Assembly (NCBI RefSeq): GCF_009900715.1
Contig: NZ_JAAAJC010000009.1
Span: 1 to 64,000 of the forward strand
Source of the DNA: Halococcus salsus
GTDB lineage: Archaea; Halobacteriota; Halobacteria; Halobacteriales; Halococcaceae
Direction of reading: 5' to 3'
Length of the DNA stretch: 64,000 bases
The notes beneath the pieces were generated by a model. The model saw nothing but the letters and a program-made list of their open reading frames with translations, made no database searches and had not been told where the DNA came from. Numbering within the stretch: position 1 is the stretch's first letter; every line of letters starts with the position of its first letter. The position numbers and the translations under genes were made by a program. This document shows positions 8,360-17,574 of the stretch, piece by piece.

Positions 8360-9321
8360 TATTCGGACACCCCGTCGGCAAGCCTACCACGTTTGACGTT
8401 CAGCCACATGAATGTACCAATGAAAACGACGGCGATGAGACTTATTGCCGCACCACGACCGTATTCGGAGAAGGATAGCGCTTCGCGGTAGCCATAGACG
8501 ACCAGCAGTTCGTTCGCTCGAGCAGGCCCACCTTGGTTGAACACGAATGGGATCAGGAACTGCTGAAACGATGCTGCAGCAGTCAAGATAGATGCGAACA
8601 GGACCGGACGCTTGATCGATGGAAGCGTGATGTGACCGAGCCGAGCAAAATAACCCGCACCATCGACTTTCGCCGCTTCATGGAGCTCTTCTGGCACGTC
8701 TTGGAGGGCACTAACTGTGATGATAACCATGAACGGATAGGAAAGCCATGCCTCAGTAATGTTGTAGGCGAAGAAGGCGGACCAGCGACCCGAAAGCCAA
8801 GCCACCGCTTCCAGACCGGCCGAGGTGAGCAGTTGGTTTGCGAGGCCGAAATCAGCTGTGCTGAAGATGCCACGCCACACGGTAACTGTAAAGATCGCGG
8901 GAAGCCCCATTGGGAGGATAATAAAAGAGCGCATGAGTCGTTTGCCACGTACGTAGTCGCTCGTCACGACGAGGGCGATACCGAGACTCAGACCGATCTT
9001 CAGACAGACGCTCGTCGCCACGAACAACCACGTCACGCCGAAAGAGTTCCAGAACTGCAGATCTGTGAGGACGCTAACGTAATTCTGGAATCCGATGAAA
9101 GTTGCTTCCCCAAAAGTGAGCACCGAAAACGTGCCCTCACCAGCGAAGAGGTTCGACGGTGCAGCGTTGGTAAACGAGATACCGAGTAAGTAGAGTATCG
9201 GGAACAGCATGAACGCCGAAAACACGAAAAGCCCAGGGAGAACGAAGAGCAGCGAGGCGTCGCGCTTTTCGAGAAACGGAATCGACTCGAGACGACGTGT
9301 AACGTGTGAAACCGTGCTCAT
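8359..9321 (-). CDS. MalF-like sugar ABC transporter permease
   Basis: Starting at MSTVSHV (9321; an ATG at 9333 is also possible) the protein has about 320 residues, six membrane segments, and EAA motif EAAKVDGAGYFARLGHITLP. It forms the heterodimeric channel with the MalG-like protein. Its upstream neighbour is the binding protein gene, whose stop overlaps the longer start; the order E-F-G matches bacterial and archaeal mal operons. Confidence 0.85.
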   Translation of the reverse strand: MSTVSHVTRRLESIPFLEKRDASLLFVLPGLFVFSAFMLFPILYLLGISFTNAAPSNLFAGEGTFSVLTFGEATFIGFQNYVSVLTDLQFWNSFGVTWLFVATSVCLKIGLSLGIALVVTSDYVRGKRLMRSFIILPMGLPAIFTVTVWRGIFSTADFGLANQLLTSAGLEAVAWLSGRWSAFFAYNITEAWLSYPFMVIITVSALQDVPEELHEAAKVDGAGYFARLGHITLPSIKRPVLFASILTAAASFQQFLIPFVFNQGGPARANELLVVYGYREALSFSEYGRGAAISLIAVVFIGTFMWLNVKRGRLADGVSE

Positions 9322-9329
9322 AGTCGACC

Positions 9330-10628
9330 TCAATTCCAGTTGCTTCGAGCCGTTTTCGCGGCTCCGTTGAGCGCAGCTTTGGCCGTCGCATCGCCGTTGA
9401 ACGCCTTGATGAGGGCGGTTTCCATTGCCGACCAGACCTTGTTCACCCGTGGGCGCGTCGGCATCGGCGTGCCACGTTCAACCATTTGTGAGAACGCCTG
9501 AACTTCAGCTGGGAGCTTGTTGCTTCCAACGAGCTCCTCTAGGATCGGAATAGATCCTTGTTTCTTCGCGAGGCTGAGGAGATGGTCCTCGTTCGTCACA
9601 TACCATTCGATAAATTCGCGAGCGGCCTTCGTGTCGGCGTTCTCCTCGGACATTCCTTTGGAAAAGTACCACATTGTAATACCGGTATATGGGTTCACCT
9701 CGCCACCTTCGGGTTTCGGAAGGGTCGTTACTTCGTAGTTTACATCCTTCTCGTTTAGCGTCGCAAGGTACCACGGTCCGTTAATTGCGAAGGCAGCGTT
9801 GCCCTCGGCAAAGACGGCTGCTTGTGGTTCGTACGTTGGATCACTTGGCATATACGGCTTGAACGAATCCAGCGCGAACTCAAGCCCTCTAATGCACTCA
9901 GGTGTGTTGATTCCGAGCGTTGGGTTCTTATTGACATCGAAATAGTACCCACCGAACGCTTGTAGCCATCCGCTGGTGAAATACGGGTCGAACGGGTAAC
10001 TCAGCCCGTACTGGCTCTTTCCTGGGTCGTGATAGTCCTTCATCACATCCACCATCTCTGAGACCGTTTTCGGAGCCTCATCAACGATATCCGTGTTATA
10101 GATCAATGCGACTGTCTCAGCCGAGTGTGGCAGTCCAACCACATTGCCCTTGAATTGGATGGCCTCTCTGGCGGCGCTCGTAAACGTGTCTAGGTTTACA
10201 CTGAGACTATCACTCTTGTCAACCACGAACCCACGCTGGAAATAGTCACCAACCCAATCGTGAGCCCACTCGAACGTCTGTGGACCTTGGCCGGCAGGGA
10301 TCGCACTCGTGGTTTTCTTCTCCATATCGGAGATGTCAGCCCCCGAAATCTGGTGATTCGATTGCTGATTGAAAGTCTTGATTGCCTGCTTGCGAGCGGG
10401 CATCTCCGGCTCAGGAAGCGAGTACCAGGCTGTCGCCGAACCTGATGGACCACTTGATCCGCTACTGCTATTGGATTGATTGCTCCCTCCCTGAGATCCG
10501 TTGCCGCTGGATTGGTTTGTCTGGTCCCCTCCAGATCCCTGTTGTTGGACACCAATACATCCTGCAAGGAGTGCAACAGTACTCGCTCCACCGAGGTGCT
10601 TCAGTGCCGTTCTGCGATCCAGTGACAT
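9330..10628 (-). CDS. MalE-like sugar-binding lipoprotein (maltodextrin/cyclodextrin)
   Basis: From MSLDRRTALKHLGG the product has 432 residues: a twin-arginine signal ending in lipobox LLAGC, a Gly/Ser/Asn-rich linker (residues 27-62), then a type-1 solute-binding fold with AFAINGPWYL and RPRVNKVWSAM, as in maltose/trehalose-binding proteins. It should be exported folded and lipid-anchored outside the membrane. Preferred substrate cannot be read from sequence; the adjacent CGTase and amylases argue for cyclodextrins or maltodextrins. Confidence 0.85.
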   Translation of the reverse strand: MSLDRRTALKHLGGASTVALLAGCIGVQQQGSGGDQTNQSSGNGSQGGSNQSNSSSGSSGPSGSATAWYSLPEPEMPARKQAIKTFNQQSNHQISGADISDMEKKTTSAIPAGQGPQTFEWAHDWVGDYFQRGFVVDKSDSLSVNLDTFTSAAREAIQFKGNVVGLPHSAETVALIYNTDIVDEAPKTVSEMVDVMKDYHDPGKSQYGLSYPFDPYFTSGWLQAFGGYYFDVNKNPTLGINTPECIRGLEFALDSFKPYMPSDPTYEPQAAVFAEGNAAFAINGPWYLATLNEKDVNYEVTTLPKPEGGEVNPYTGITMWYFSKGMSEENADTKAAREFIEWYVTNEDHLLSLAKKQGSIPILEELVGSNKLPAEVQAFSQMVERGTPMPTRPRVNKVWSAMETALIKAFNGDATAKAALNGAAKTARSNWN

Positions 10629-10885
10629 AGTGTGACTATAGAGGAAACAATGCTTCACGTATTAAACTCTTCGAAACGTACATGGATAATTACATACCTT
10701 AGGTCGCAGGTAAAGCCGAATATTTCATTCAGGATCGTCGTGAGGGGGCATTCATTCTGGTTCGGCGGCCACCTTCGCCCGATCTTCTAAATAGAGTGAA
10801 GCGCAAGTATCTATTACGAACAACTACTTCACAAATTCTACAACAAGGGGAAAAGCTATACCTCACCGCCTACAGGGGGCGGTGA
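10629..10885. promoter_or_regulatory. Divergent control region, sugar importer and its ATPase
   Basis: 257 bases between the binding-protein operon (minus) and malK-like gene (plus). It should hold both promoters and probably the TrmB operator; I cannot pick a confident operator by eye. Confidence 0.35.
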
Positions 10886-12016
10886 ATGGCAACTGTCACG
10901 CTCGATGGTCTCAGAAAAGAGTTCGGCAGTGGACGCATCGTCGCCGTCGACGACGTCTCACTCGAAATCGCGGACGGGGAGTTCGTTACCGTCGTCGGCC
11001 CATCTGGCTGTGGGAAGTCGACAACACTCCGGATGATCGCTGGGCTAGAGCAACCCACTTCAGGCCAGGTGCGTATTGGTGGAGAGGACGTGACGAACGT
11101 TCACGCGCGCCACCGAAACGTGGCGATGGTGTTCCAGAATTACGCCCTCTACCCACACAAGACCGTCCGCCAGAACATGGCCTTCGGACTACGGATGAGT
11201 ACGGACCTCACGAAGGACGAGCGGCACGACAGAGTCGCCGAGACGGCGTCGATGATGGGTATCGAGGAACTACTCGATGACCGGCCAGAGGAACTCTCTG
11301 GCGGACAGAAACAGCGGGTTGCGTTGGGGCGGGCGATCGTACGCGAACCGGACGTGTTTCTGTTCGACGAACCGTTGAGTAACCTCGATGCGAAGCTCCG
11401 AACAGGGATGCGAACCGAGATCCAGCGCCTCCAAGAGGAGTTAGGGATCACTTCGATATACGTGACACATGACCAAGAGGAGGCGATGACGATGGGCGAT
11501 CGTCTCGCTATCATGAACGACGGCTGTCTCCAACAGACTGGAGCCCCAACGGACGTTTACACGAACCCAGCAAACGAATTCGTTGGTAGCTTCGTCGGCT
11601 CGCCGTCAATGAACGTGCTCGACGTCGATGTCGAACACACGGACGATGAGGTGACACTCACAAACGGCAACCGATTCAAGTACACGCTCGGCGGCGAACG
11701 CGCGAACCGAGTTAGCTCAGCTAAGGTCTCAACGGCTCGACTTGGAATCCGGCCGGAGAACGTTGCCGTGGTCGAGGAGCGGTCGGGTATCGAAACGACC
11801 GTGGAAGTGGTCGAACCCGTCGGTAGCGACAACTATCTGCATCTTGATCTGGGGGACGAGTTCATCGCTCGGGTCGATTCACGTATCGAGCCGACAACAG
11901 GCGAGATCGTCGAGGTGCAGTTCGACGAGCGAGATATTCATCTGTTTGACTCTCGGACCGGGAACGCACTCCTTTTCGAAGGCTCGAGACGGGAACCGGC
12001 TACCGTGGCGCCGTAG
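10886..12016 (+). CDS. MalK/UgpC-like sugar ABC transporter ATPase
   Basis: A 376-residue ATPase with Walker A GPSGCGKST (residues 39-47), Q-loop QNYALYPH, signature LSGGQKQR, Walker B VFLFDEP, then a C-terminal TOBE/regulatory domain (about 235-376). It energises the MalF/MalG-like permease encoded divergently on the left. Its stop lies one base from the stop of the convergent GH15 gene. Confidence 0.88.
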   Translation: MATVTLDGLRKEFGSGRIVAVDDVSLEIADGEFVTVVGPSGCGKSTTLRMIAGLEQPTSGQVRIGGEDVTNVHARHRNVAMVFQNYALYPHKTVRQNMAFGLRMSTDLTKDERHDRVAETASMMGIEELLDDRPEELSGGQKQRVALGRAIVREPDVFLFDEPLSNLDAKLRTGMRTEIQRLQEELGITSIYVTHDQEEAMTMGDRLAIMNDGCLQQTGAPTDVYTNPANEFVGSFVGSPSMNVLDVDVEHTDDEVTLTNGNRFKYTLGGERANRVSSAKVSTARLGIRPENVAVVEERSGIETTVEVVEPVGSDNYLHLDLGDEFIARVDSRIEPTTGEIVEVQFDERDIHLFDSRTGNALLFEGSRREPATVAP

Positions 12017-12017
12017 T

Positions 12018-14051
12018 TCAATCGTCAGCCGCAACCGTTTGTTTGTCGAGAAGGTCGTGTTCGTGTAGTAAGACAATCGTCGCTAGACGAATCGCGTGTG
12101 GCCAGCCGAGCGGCGTTGCACTATCGGCGGTTCCATCGTCGAACACCTGTTCCGGCAGGTAACTACTAGCGAAACAGAGGGGGCCGTCCGGCAGGAGAAG
12201 TGCGAGCAGCCGTCGTGCGGTCGAAGCAACGTCGCTGGCACGGGCGTCGCCACGGTCAGTGAGCATCACCGCGAGGGCCCCAGCAGCGTGTGCCCCCCAC
12301 GCCGTCGAGACTGTCCAAATTTTCTCATCGGCCTGCTCGCGACGCCGCCAATTGTCACCCTCATATCGGATAAGACCGGCGACTGCTCCAGATGGGGGAT
12401 CGCGGTAGAGTGTTTCGACGACGGTTTCGACATGTGAAACGAGCCGGTCAAGCCGTTTCTCGTCGATCGTTTTGATTCGAGCGTACGCCTGATGTGCGCC
12501 TACGAGCGCAAGCGTCGCGGCGTCACAACGTTTATCGAGGCCTCCCTGGTCATCGTGATTCGGTCCGTATTCTCGGAGCGCGTAGATCCCACGCTCTTCA
12601 ATCCAGAGGTCGTCCATTGCGTCGTAGAGATCTGTGGCACGGGCAGCTGCTCGATCAGCAGCGTCACCGTCAAGCGTGGCTACCGTCGAGTAGGCTTCGA
12701 GGAAAGTCGCTGCGGTGTGAGTGAACCTGCCGGTCATGTCTTCCCACGCATTCTGGCATGTCGTCGGTCGAGCATCATCCGCGAGACTTGCGTTCAAACT
12801 ATCAATAGCGCGTTCAATGGCGTCCTCATGTCCATGTTCAGCACCGTAAGTCGCCAAGAATGTCGTTATACTGGCAGTTTGGTCGGCCTGATATTCGCTT
12901 TCATCTGTTCCGAGATGGCCGTTTGCCCAGCCGGGTGCAAGGGTTGTATCGAACGGCCAAACTCGGTGGGGCCACGTCCCGTCTTCGTGTTGTGTTTCGA
13001 TGTACGCTTCGGCGCTACGGCGATGCCAGTCACCAAGTTCTAGATCAGTTCCCTGATCCACCTCATAGAGGTATCGCGAAATCTCCGCGTCGTCGCGGAA
13101 CCACGAGTAGCCATAGCCACCGGAATGGGTGAAGTACGGGTCGAAGTCGGGACCAGCGATTCGGAGGCCCGATCGGCCAGTGAGTAGCGAAAGAACACGG
13201 AGATCCGCGGCAACCGCGCCTCCGTATGGGAGGTCGGATCTAAGTGAAGCCGGCGCCTGCCCATCGGCTGATTCAGCGAGTCTTTCGGTGTTCTGACCCT
13301 CGGCCATGGTTCGGACCATGTTTAGCGCCGCCTCACGTGACATCTCATCACGGGTCGTCAGTAGCGTCGTGAGCGTTGCTGACTCGTTCTCGATCGGAAG
13401 GGTACAGAAGACATCACCACTCAGTAGGTTCTCTTCCGTTGTGGACGGGGAGCGTCCGGGTGGATAGTCTGTTGGCGACTCCGCGAGCAGGTCTGGGATC
13501 CGCTCGGGGACGACACCGGCGACCGTCCCAAAACCGGTCGCGCTCGCAAGGTAGTCGGTTTCCTGAGCATGGTACACCTCGACCACACCATCGTGGTGGA
13601 TCTGTGCGATTCCCGTGTCCCGGCCATCCGGGGCGAATCCGAGAGCGACAACGAGATTTAGTGATCTATCGACATCGCCAAGGTTGAAGTGGGTGATGTG
13701 GCCGTCACCAAGCGTGAGATCGTACTGCCGAACCGTTCCCGACTCGATCTCGTGCTCCGTAACGACCAATCCAGTGTCGTTGTGGTAATGCTGAACGCTG
13801 CTTTCCGCATCGAACCAGTTGGCGTTAGCGTCCCGATCGCCCGTCTTTTGGACGCCGAATCGGGACCGGGCGATGCCGCTCAATCCCGATAGGGGATAAC
13901 TGAAATCCCGTAGAGAGCCACTCTCGTCGATGTGGACGAGTCGGTTATCGAAACCGGAAAAGCGGCCAGTTGTCGTCCGGCGTTCGCCAGGAAAGGCCGT
14001 CCTGCTGTTCCGTTGGGATTTGTAGTCGTTGAGTGCGTCCCGGAGTTGCAT
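12018..14051 (-). CDS. GH15 glucoamylase-like glycoside hydrolase
   Basis: From MQLRDALNDYKSQ (14051) the protein has 677 residues. An N-terminal beta-rich domain (about 1-270) is followed by an (alpha/alpha)6 catalytic domain with GGYGYSWFRDDAEISR, CQNAWEDMTGRFTHT and DEKIWTVSTAWGAHA, the GH15 pattern including the WE general-acid segment. It lacks a signal peptide, so it likely acts in the cytoplasm on imported oligosaccharides, releasing glucose. It is convergent with malK and divergent from the GH13 gene. Confidence 0.85.
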   Translation of the reverse strand: MQLRDALNDYKSQRNSRTAFPGERRTTTGRFSGFDNRLVHIDESGSLRDFSYPLSGLSGIARSRFGVQKTGDRDANANWFDAESSVQHYHNDTGLVVTEHEIESGTVRQYDLTLGDGHITHFNLGDVDRSLNLVVALGFAPDGRDTGIAQIHHDGVVEVYHAQETDYLASATGFGTVAGVVPERIPDLLAESPTDYPPGRSPSTTEENLLSGDVFCTLPIENESATLTTLLTTRDEMSREAALNMVRTMAEGQNTERLAESADGQAPASLRSDLPYGGAVAADLRVLSLLTGRSGLRIAGPDFDPYFTHSGGYGYSWFRDDAEISRYLYEVDQGTDLELGDWHRRSAEAYIETQHEDGTWPHRVWPFDTTLAPGWANGHLGTDESEYQADQTASITTFLATYGAEHGHEDAIERAIDSLNASLADDARPTTCQNAWEDMTGRFTHTAATFLEAYSTVATLDGDAADRAAARATDLYDAMDDLWIEERGIYALREYGPNHDDQGGLDKRCDAATLALVGAHQAYARIKTIDEKRLDRLVSHVETVVETLYRDPPSGAVAGLIRYEGDNWRRREQADEKIWTVSTAWGAHAAGALAVMLTDRGDARASDVASTARRLLALLLPDGPLCFASSYLPEQVFDDGTADSATPLGWPHAIRLATIVLLHEHDLLDKQTVAADD

Positions 14052-14156
14052 TGTCGGATATGTCTCTACCAGGGCGTAATAACATTGTTGCAATTGTACT
14101 TCATAGATTTCGCGCGAAGCGAAACGGTCAAACCACTACCCATCAATCGTGCGGAT

Positions 14157-16211
14157 ATGCACCACCCAGGACCTCCACGATTCGTTCAAGTCGGTGAGTC
14201 AGTCGAGCTGGCGCCACGATCACCCGACCCAGCAGCGACGTTCACTTGGAACATTCTGGATCGTCCAGACGGGAGTCAGGTGACGATTGAAGATAGTCCA
14301 GTTGTCCATCTCACGCCCGATACACCAGGAACGTATCGTGCTGAACTCAACGCCCCAGATGGTACACACGTCCAAACGGTGCGCGCTTTCCCGGACCCAC
14401 GCCGCGAGGCACGCTTTAGCGTCTCCACGGAGGACGTCGACGGGGATGTCGACCACGTCGAATCCGCGACCGTTATCGGGAAATTCAATGATTTCACGAT
14501 GGGCATACATCAGGCGGAACGCAATGGCGACGAGTGGAATATCGATGTCGAGCTTCCACCGGGCGACCACGAAGCCATCTTCACGTTTGGAGAAGAATTC
14601 GACCCGTTCGCCACTACAACAACCGTTGTCGAGGGACCCGGTCGCCCTCGTCTCCACCTTGACGGCCGTGAAGAGGACGACAAGGTCGTTGTCACTGCGA
14701 CAACCGAATCCGCCCCCGATAGTGATAATCCAGCTGTCGAGTTTTACTTCGATGACCGAGATGCGCTCGGAAACGACGACGTGACCATCGATGGGAAAGA
14801 GCTACGCGTGCCTACAGGTTCACTTCCAGAATCTGCGCGCGTTCACGCTGTTCCAGTTGCCGAACGCCACGGTATCGCCGACACCCTTCTGATCCAATCT
14901 GAGGAGACCGGTGCCGTCTCGTTCGACCGGCCAGCCGACGCCCCCGAGTGGCTCCGCAACGCGACCCTCTACGAAATTTTCGTTCGCGAGTTCGCTGGTG
15001 AAACCGTTGATACGACCTTCGAAGAGATAGAACGCCGAGTTCCGTATCTCGAATCGCTCGGCGTTGACGCCGTCTGGTTGACACCCGTTTTAGAGAGTCC
15101 AACCCGCCACGGCTACCATATAACCGATTTCTTCGACACTGCCACCGATCTTGGAAGCCGTCGAGAGTTCGAGTCCCTCGTCGAGCGCCTCCACGCGGCA
15201 GGCATCAAGGTACTCTTTGATCTCGTTATCAATCATACTTCGCGTGACCATCCGAACTTTCAGCTGCACCGGGCAGGCGTCACAGAGTATGCCGATCACT
15301 ACGAGCGGATTCCAGCCGAACAGGACATGACAGGTGTAGACTGGGCAGGGGATGACGCACCAGGTCACTACTTCAGCTGGAAGATGATTCCGAACGTCAA
15401 CTACGATTCACTCGCAGTTCGTGCCTGGATGCTCGACGTTCTTGATGAGTGGGCACCGCTGGTCGACGGATTCCGCTGTGATGTCGCGTGGGGCGTTTCG
15501 CACGGCTTCTGGAAAGAAGCGCGTGAGCGATTGAAATCCGAGGATAGCGACTTTCTACTGCTGGATGAAACAGTCCCACGGGATGCAGACTTTCGCGAAA
15601 ACGAGTTCGACTTCCACTACGATACAGACCTCTACTACACACTTCGGGAAATCGGTAACAACGAGGCACCGGCAACGGCTATCTTCGATGCGCTGGCAGC
15701 CTCGCAACGACACGGGTATCCGGACGACGCCATCCATATGCGCTACGTCGAGAACCACGACGAGGACCGCTACGCCACGGAGTGCGAGGAGGGTACTCTC
15801 CGGCCCGCCGCCGCGGCGACATTTACCCTTCCCGGCGTCCCGATGATCTACTACGGCCAAGAGCGTGGTGTTCCGGAAGACCGCGGAACAATGCGGTGGC
15901 ACGACGGCGACGCCAAACTGACGACGTTCCATCGTCGGCTCGTTGAGCTTCGTAACGAGCTATCGGCACTCAGGTCGCCGACTGTCGATCCTATTGCGTA
16001 TGAGACGTCGGAGACCGACGGGGAGCGAGTCGTGGCGTACGAACGCACGGATGGAGACACACGACTGGCCGTCGTCTTGAACTTTGGTGCCGACCCAACG
16101 ACTGTCACGCTCGACCCGGCTGTGGATTCCGAGGATCTTCTTAGTGGCACCGATATAGGCAATGGAAATGGGATCCAAGTCCACGATGCAGCTATCCTGA
16201 AGCTGAGGTGA
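14157..16211 (+). CDS. Cytoplasmic GH13 alpha-amylase/cyclomaltodextrinase-like enzyme
   Basis: Translation from ATG 14157 (MHHPGPPRF) gives 684 residues without signal peptide. About 265 residues of beta-sandwich modules precede the barrel, including a GKFNDFTMG segment that resembles a starch-binding/CBM48-like fold. The GH13 barrel shows DLVINHTS, GFRCDVAWG (nucleophile Asp), LLDETV (acid Glu) and VENHDEDR (His-Asp). N-terminal modules and lack of a signal fit cyclomaltodextrinase or neopullulanase-type hydrolysis of imported cyclodextrins; alpha-amylase is the broader call. Longer upstream frame is ignored because it overlaps the divergent GH15 start. Confidence 0.82.
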   Translation: MHHPGPPRFVQVGESVELAPRSPDPAATFTWNILDRPDGSQVTIEDSPVVHLTPDTPGTYRAELNAPDGTHVQTVRAFPDPRREARFSVSTEDVDGDVDHVESATVIGKFNDFTMGIHQAERNGDEWNIDVELPPGDHEAIFTFGEEFDPFATTTTVVEGPGRPRLHLDGREEDDKVVVTATTESAPDSDNPAVEFYFDDRDALGNDDVTIDGKELRVPTGSLPESARVHAVPVAERHGIADTLLIQSEETGAVSFDRPADAPEWLRNATLYEIFVREFAGETVDTTFEEIERRVPYLESLGVDAVWLTPVLESPTRHGYHITDFFDTATDLGSRREFESLVERLHAAGIKVLFDLVINHTSRDHPNFQLHRAGVTEYADHYERIPAEQDMTGVDWAGDDAPGHYFSWKMIPNVNYDSLAVRAWMLDVLDEWAPLVDGFRCDVAWGVSHGFWKEARERLKSEDSDFLLLDETVPRDADFRENEFDFHYDTDLYYTLREIGNNEAPATAIFDALAASQRHGYPDDAIHMRYVENHDEDRYATECEEGTLRPAAAATFTLPGVPMIYYGQERGVPEDRGTMRWHDGDAKLTTFHRRLVELRNELSALRSPTVDPIAYETSETDGERVVAYERTDGDTRLAVVLNFGADPTTVTLDPAVDSEDLLSGTDIGNGNGIQVHDAAILKLR

Positions 16212-16285
16212 ACCGGTAAAGCGGACGTCGAGTACCGGTGCTCTTCACCGAGCAACGTAAGTATCGTTCTCTTTCATGGTTCGAC

Positions 16286-17344
16286 ATGGACGATGCCTCG
16301 CTGGCGGACCTTCTCCGGCGCTTCGGGTTCTCTGAAAAAGAGATCGACACCTATCTTACGATCCTGAAACTTGGTGAGGCGAAAGCCAAAAACGTCGCTG
16401 ACGAAGCAGATGTCTCGAAGCGTCACGTCTACAGCGTTGCTGAGACCCTCGAAGACAGAGGATTCGTCGAGGTCAACGACCATGTCGTGCCGACGACCAT
16501 TAAAGCCAATCCTGTCAAGGAGGTTGTCGGCAAGCTCTCCAGCGATCTCGACCGGATGCAGCCCGCTCTCGAATCCCGTTTTTCGCAGGCTACTCCCCAC
16601 GCGGAGCCGTTCAGGGTCATCAAATCTCGTGTGACGATACTCAAGCGGATATCGGAACTCATCGATCAAGCTGAGATGGAAATAATGCTCGCCCTCCCGT
16701 ACCGGTTGCTTCACGAAGTGGCCGACGAGCTCCAGGACGCGATCGAGCGTGACATCCTTATTTTGCTTCTTGCAACGGATGTTGACCCCAGCAACGACTT
16801 GGACTTTAACGGTCTCGCATCCGTCGCCCGCGCGTGGAACCAGCCGATGCCAGCGATGCTTACCGTGGACCGGAAAGCAGGCTTAGTATCTCCTCCCGAG
16901 CTGCTTTCGCAAGCCAACAGCACGACGCAAGCTATCGAGTTCGCCCAAGAACAGATCGGGCCGATCATCATCGGATCGTTCCTAGGAAACTACTTCCAGA
17001 TGGCGACCGAGATGTACGTTGCCGAGCCGGCGGGGCTCCCGGTTACCTATACAAACTTTCGCCACGCCGTGTTTCAGGTCGTCCTCCATTCACGTGTTGG
17101 AACCGAGGTTCGTGCGAACATCGTAGGCCGCTCACTCCATGACGAAGACGAGCAAACCAAACTCAGTGGAACCGTCGTTGATTTCCGGCAGTCACTACTT
17201 GAGCCGTCAACAAGTTCGTTCCCCGTCGAGAATACGCTGACTGTCGAGACGGCCGAAGGGGTCTACAGTGTCGGTGGACGAGGTGCGTTTGTGGAGGATT
17301 TCGAAGCGTCGAGCGTCGAACTTCAACAAACCGACGACGAGTAG
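16286..17344 (+). CDS. TrmB-family sugar-responsive regulator
   Basis: Starting at MDDASLADLLRRFGFSEKEI, 352 residues. The winged helix-turn-helix lies at residues 5-75 (KLGEAKAKNVADEADVSKRHVY). A coiled segment and a C-terminal sugar-binding domain (about 110-350, TrmB_C type) follow. Family knowledge: TrmB proteins repress or activate maltose/trehalose and central sugar genes, releasing DNA on sugar binding. It lies downstream of GH13 and upstream of CGTase, so it is the likely controller of the cluster. Confidence 0.85.
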   Translation: MDDASLADLLRRFGFSEKEIDTYLTILKLGEAKAKNVADEADVSKRHVYSVAETLEDRGFVEVNDHVVPTTIKANPVKEVVGKLSSDLDRMQPALESRFSQATPHAEPFRVIKSRVTILKRISELIDQAEMEIMLALPYRLLHEVADELQDAIERDILILLLATDVDPSNDLDFNGLASVARAWNQPMPAMLTVDRKAGLVSPPELLSQANSTTQAIEFAQEQIGPIIIGSFLGNYFQMATEMYVAEPAGLPVTYTNFRHAVFQVVLHSRVGTEVRANIVGRSLHDEDEQTKLSGTVVDFRQSLLEPSTSSFPVENTLTVETAEGVYSVGGRGAFVEDFEASSVELQQTDDE

Positions 17345-17574
17345 CAGCTGACTTGGCCCCCAAAAAAGGACTCAAATCGGAAGCTAGTACTTAGAGAAAT
17401 ACTCCTCAATTTCGTGCGGATTTGCGGCCGTGGCTACTGCGGTGCTTCCCAGCAATGGATTGGGCCACCCATCATCTGATAGCTTAAAAACACGCCTTTT
17501 GCCGCGCAACAAAGTAGTCAACGATCTTGAAATAAAGTTATGTATTTGTGAGGTAGTAGTACTTCACGGTTCAT

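Noticed and set aside
12492-13043. Long plus-strand frame opposite the GH15 gene
   Set aside because: It is a mirror frame of a well-supported GH15 coding sequence and has no family pattern. The same holds for frames opposite GH13 (15555-15932), PhoD (56576-57202) and the ABC genes.
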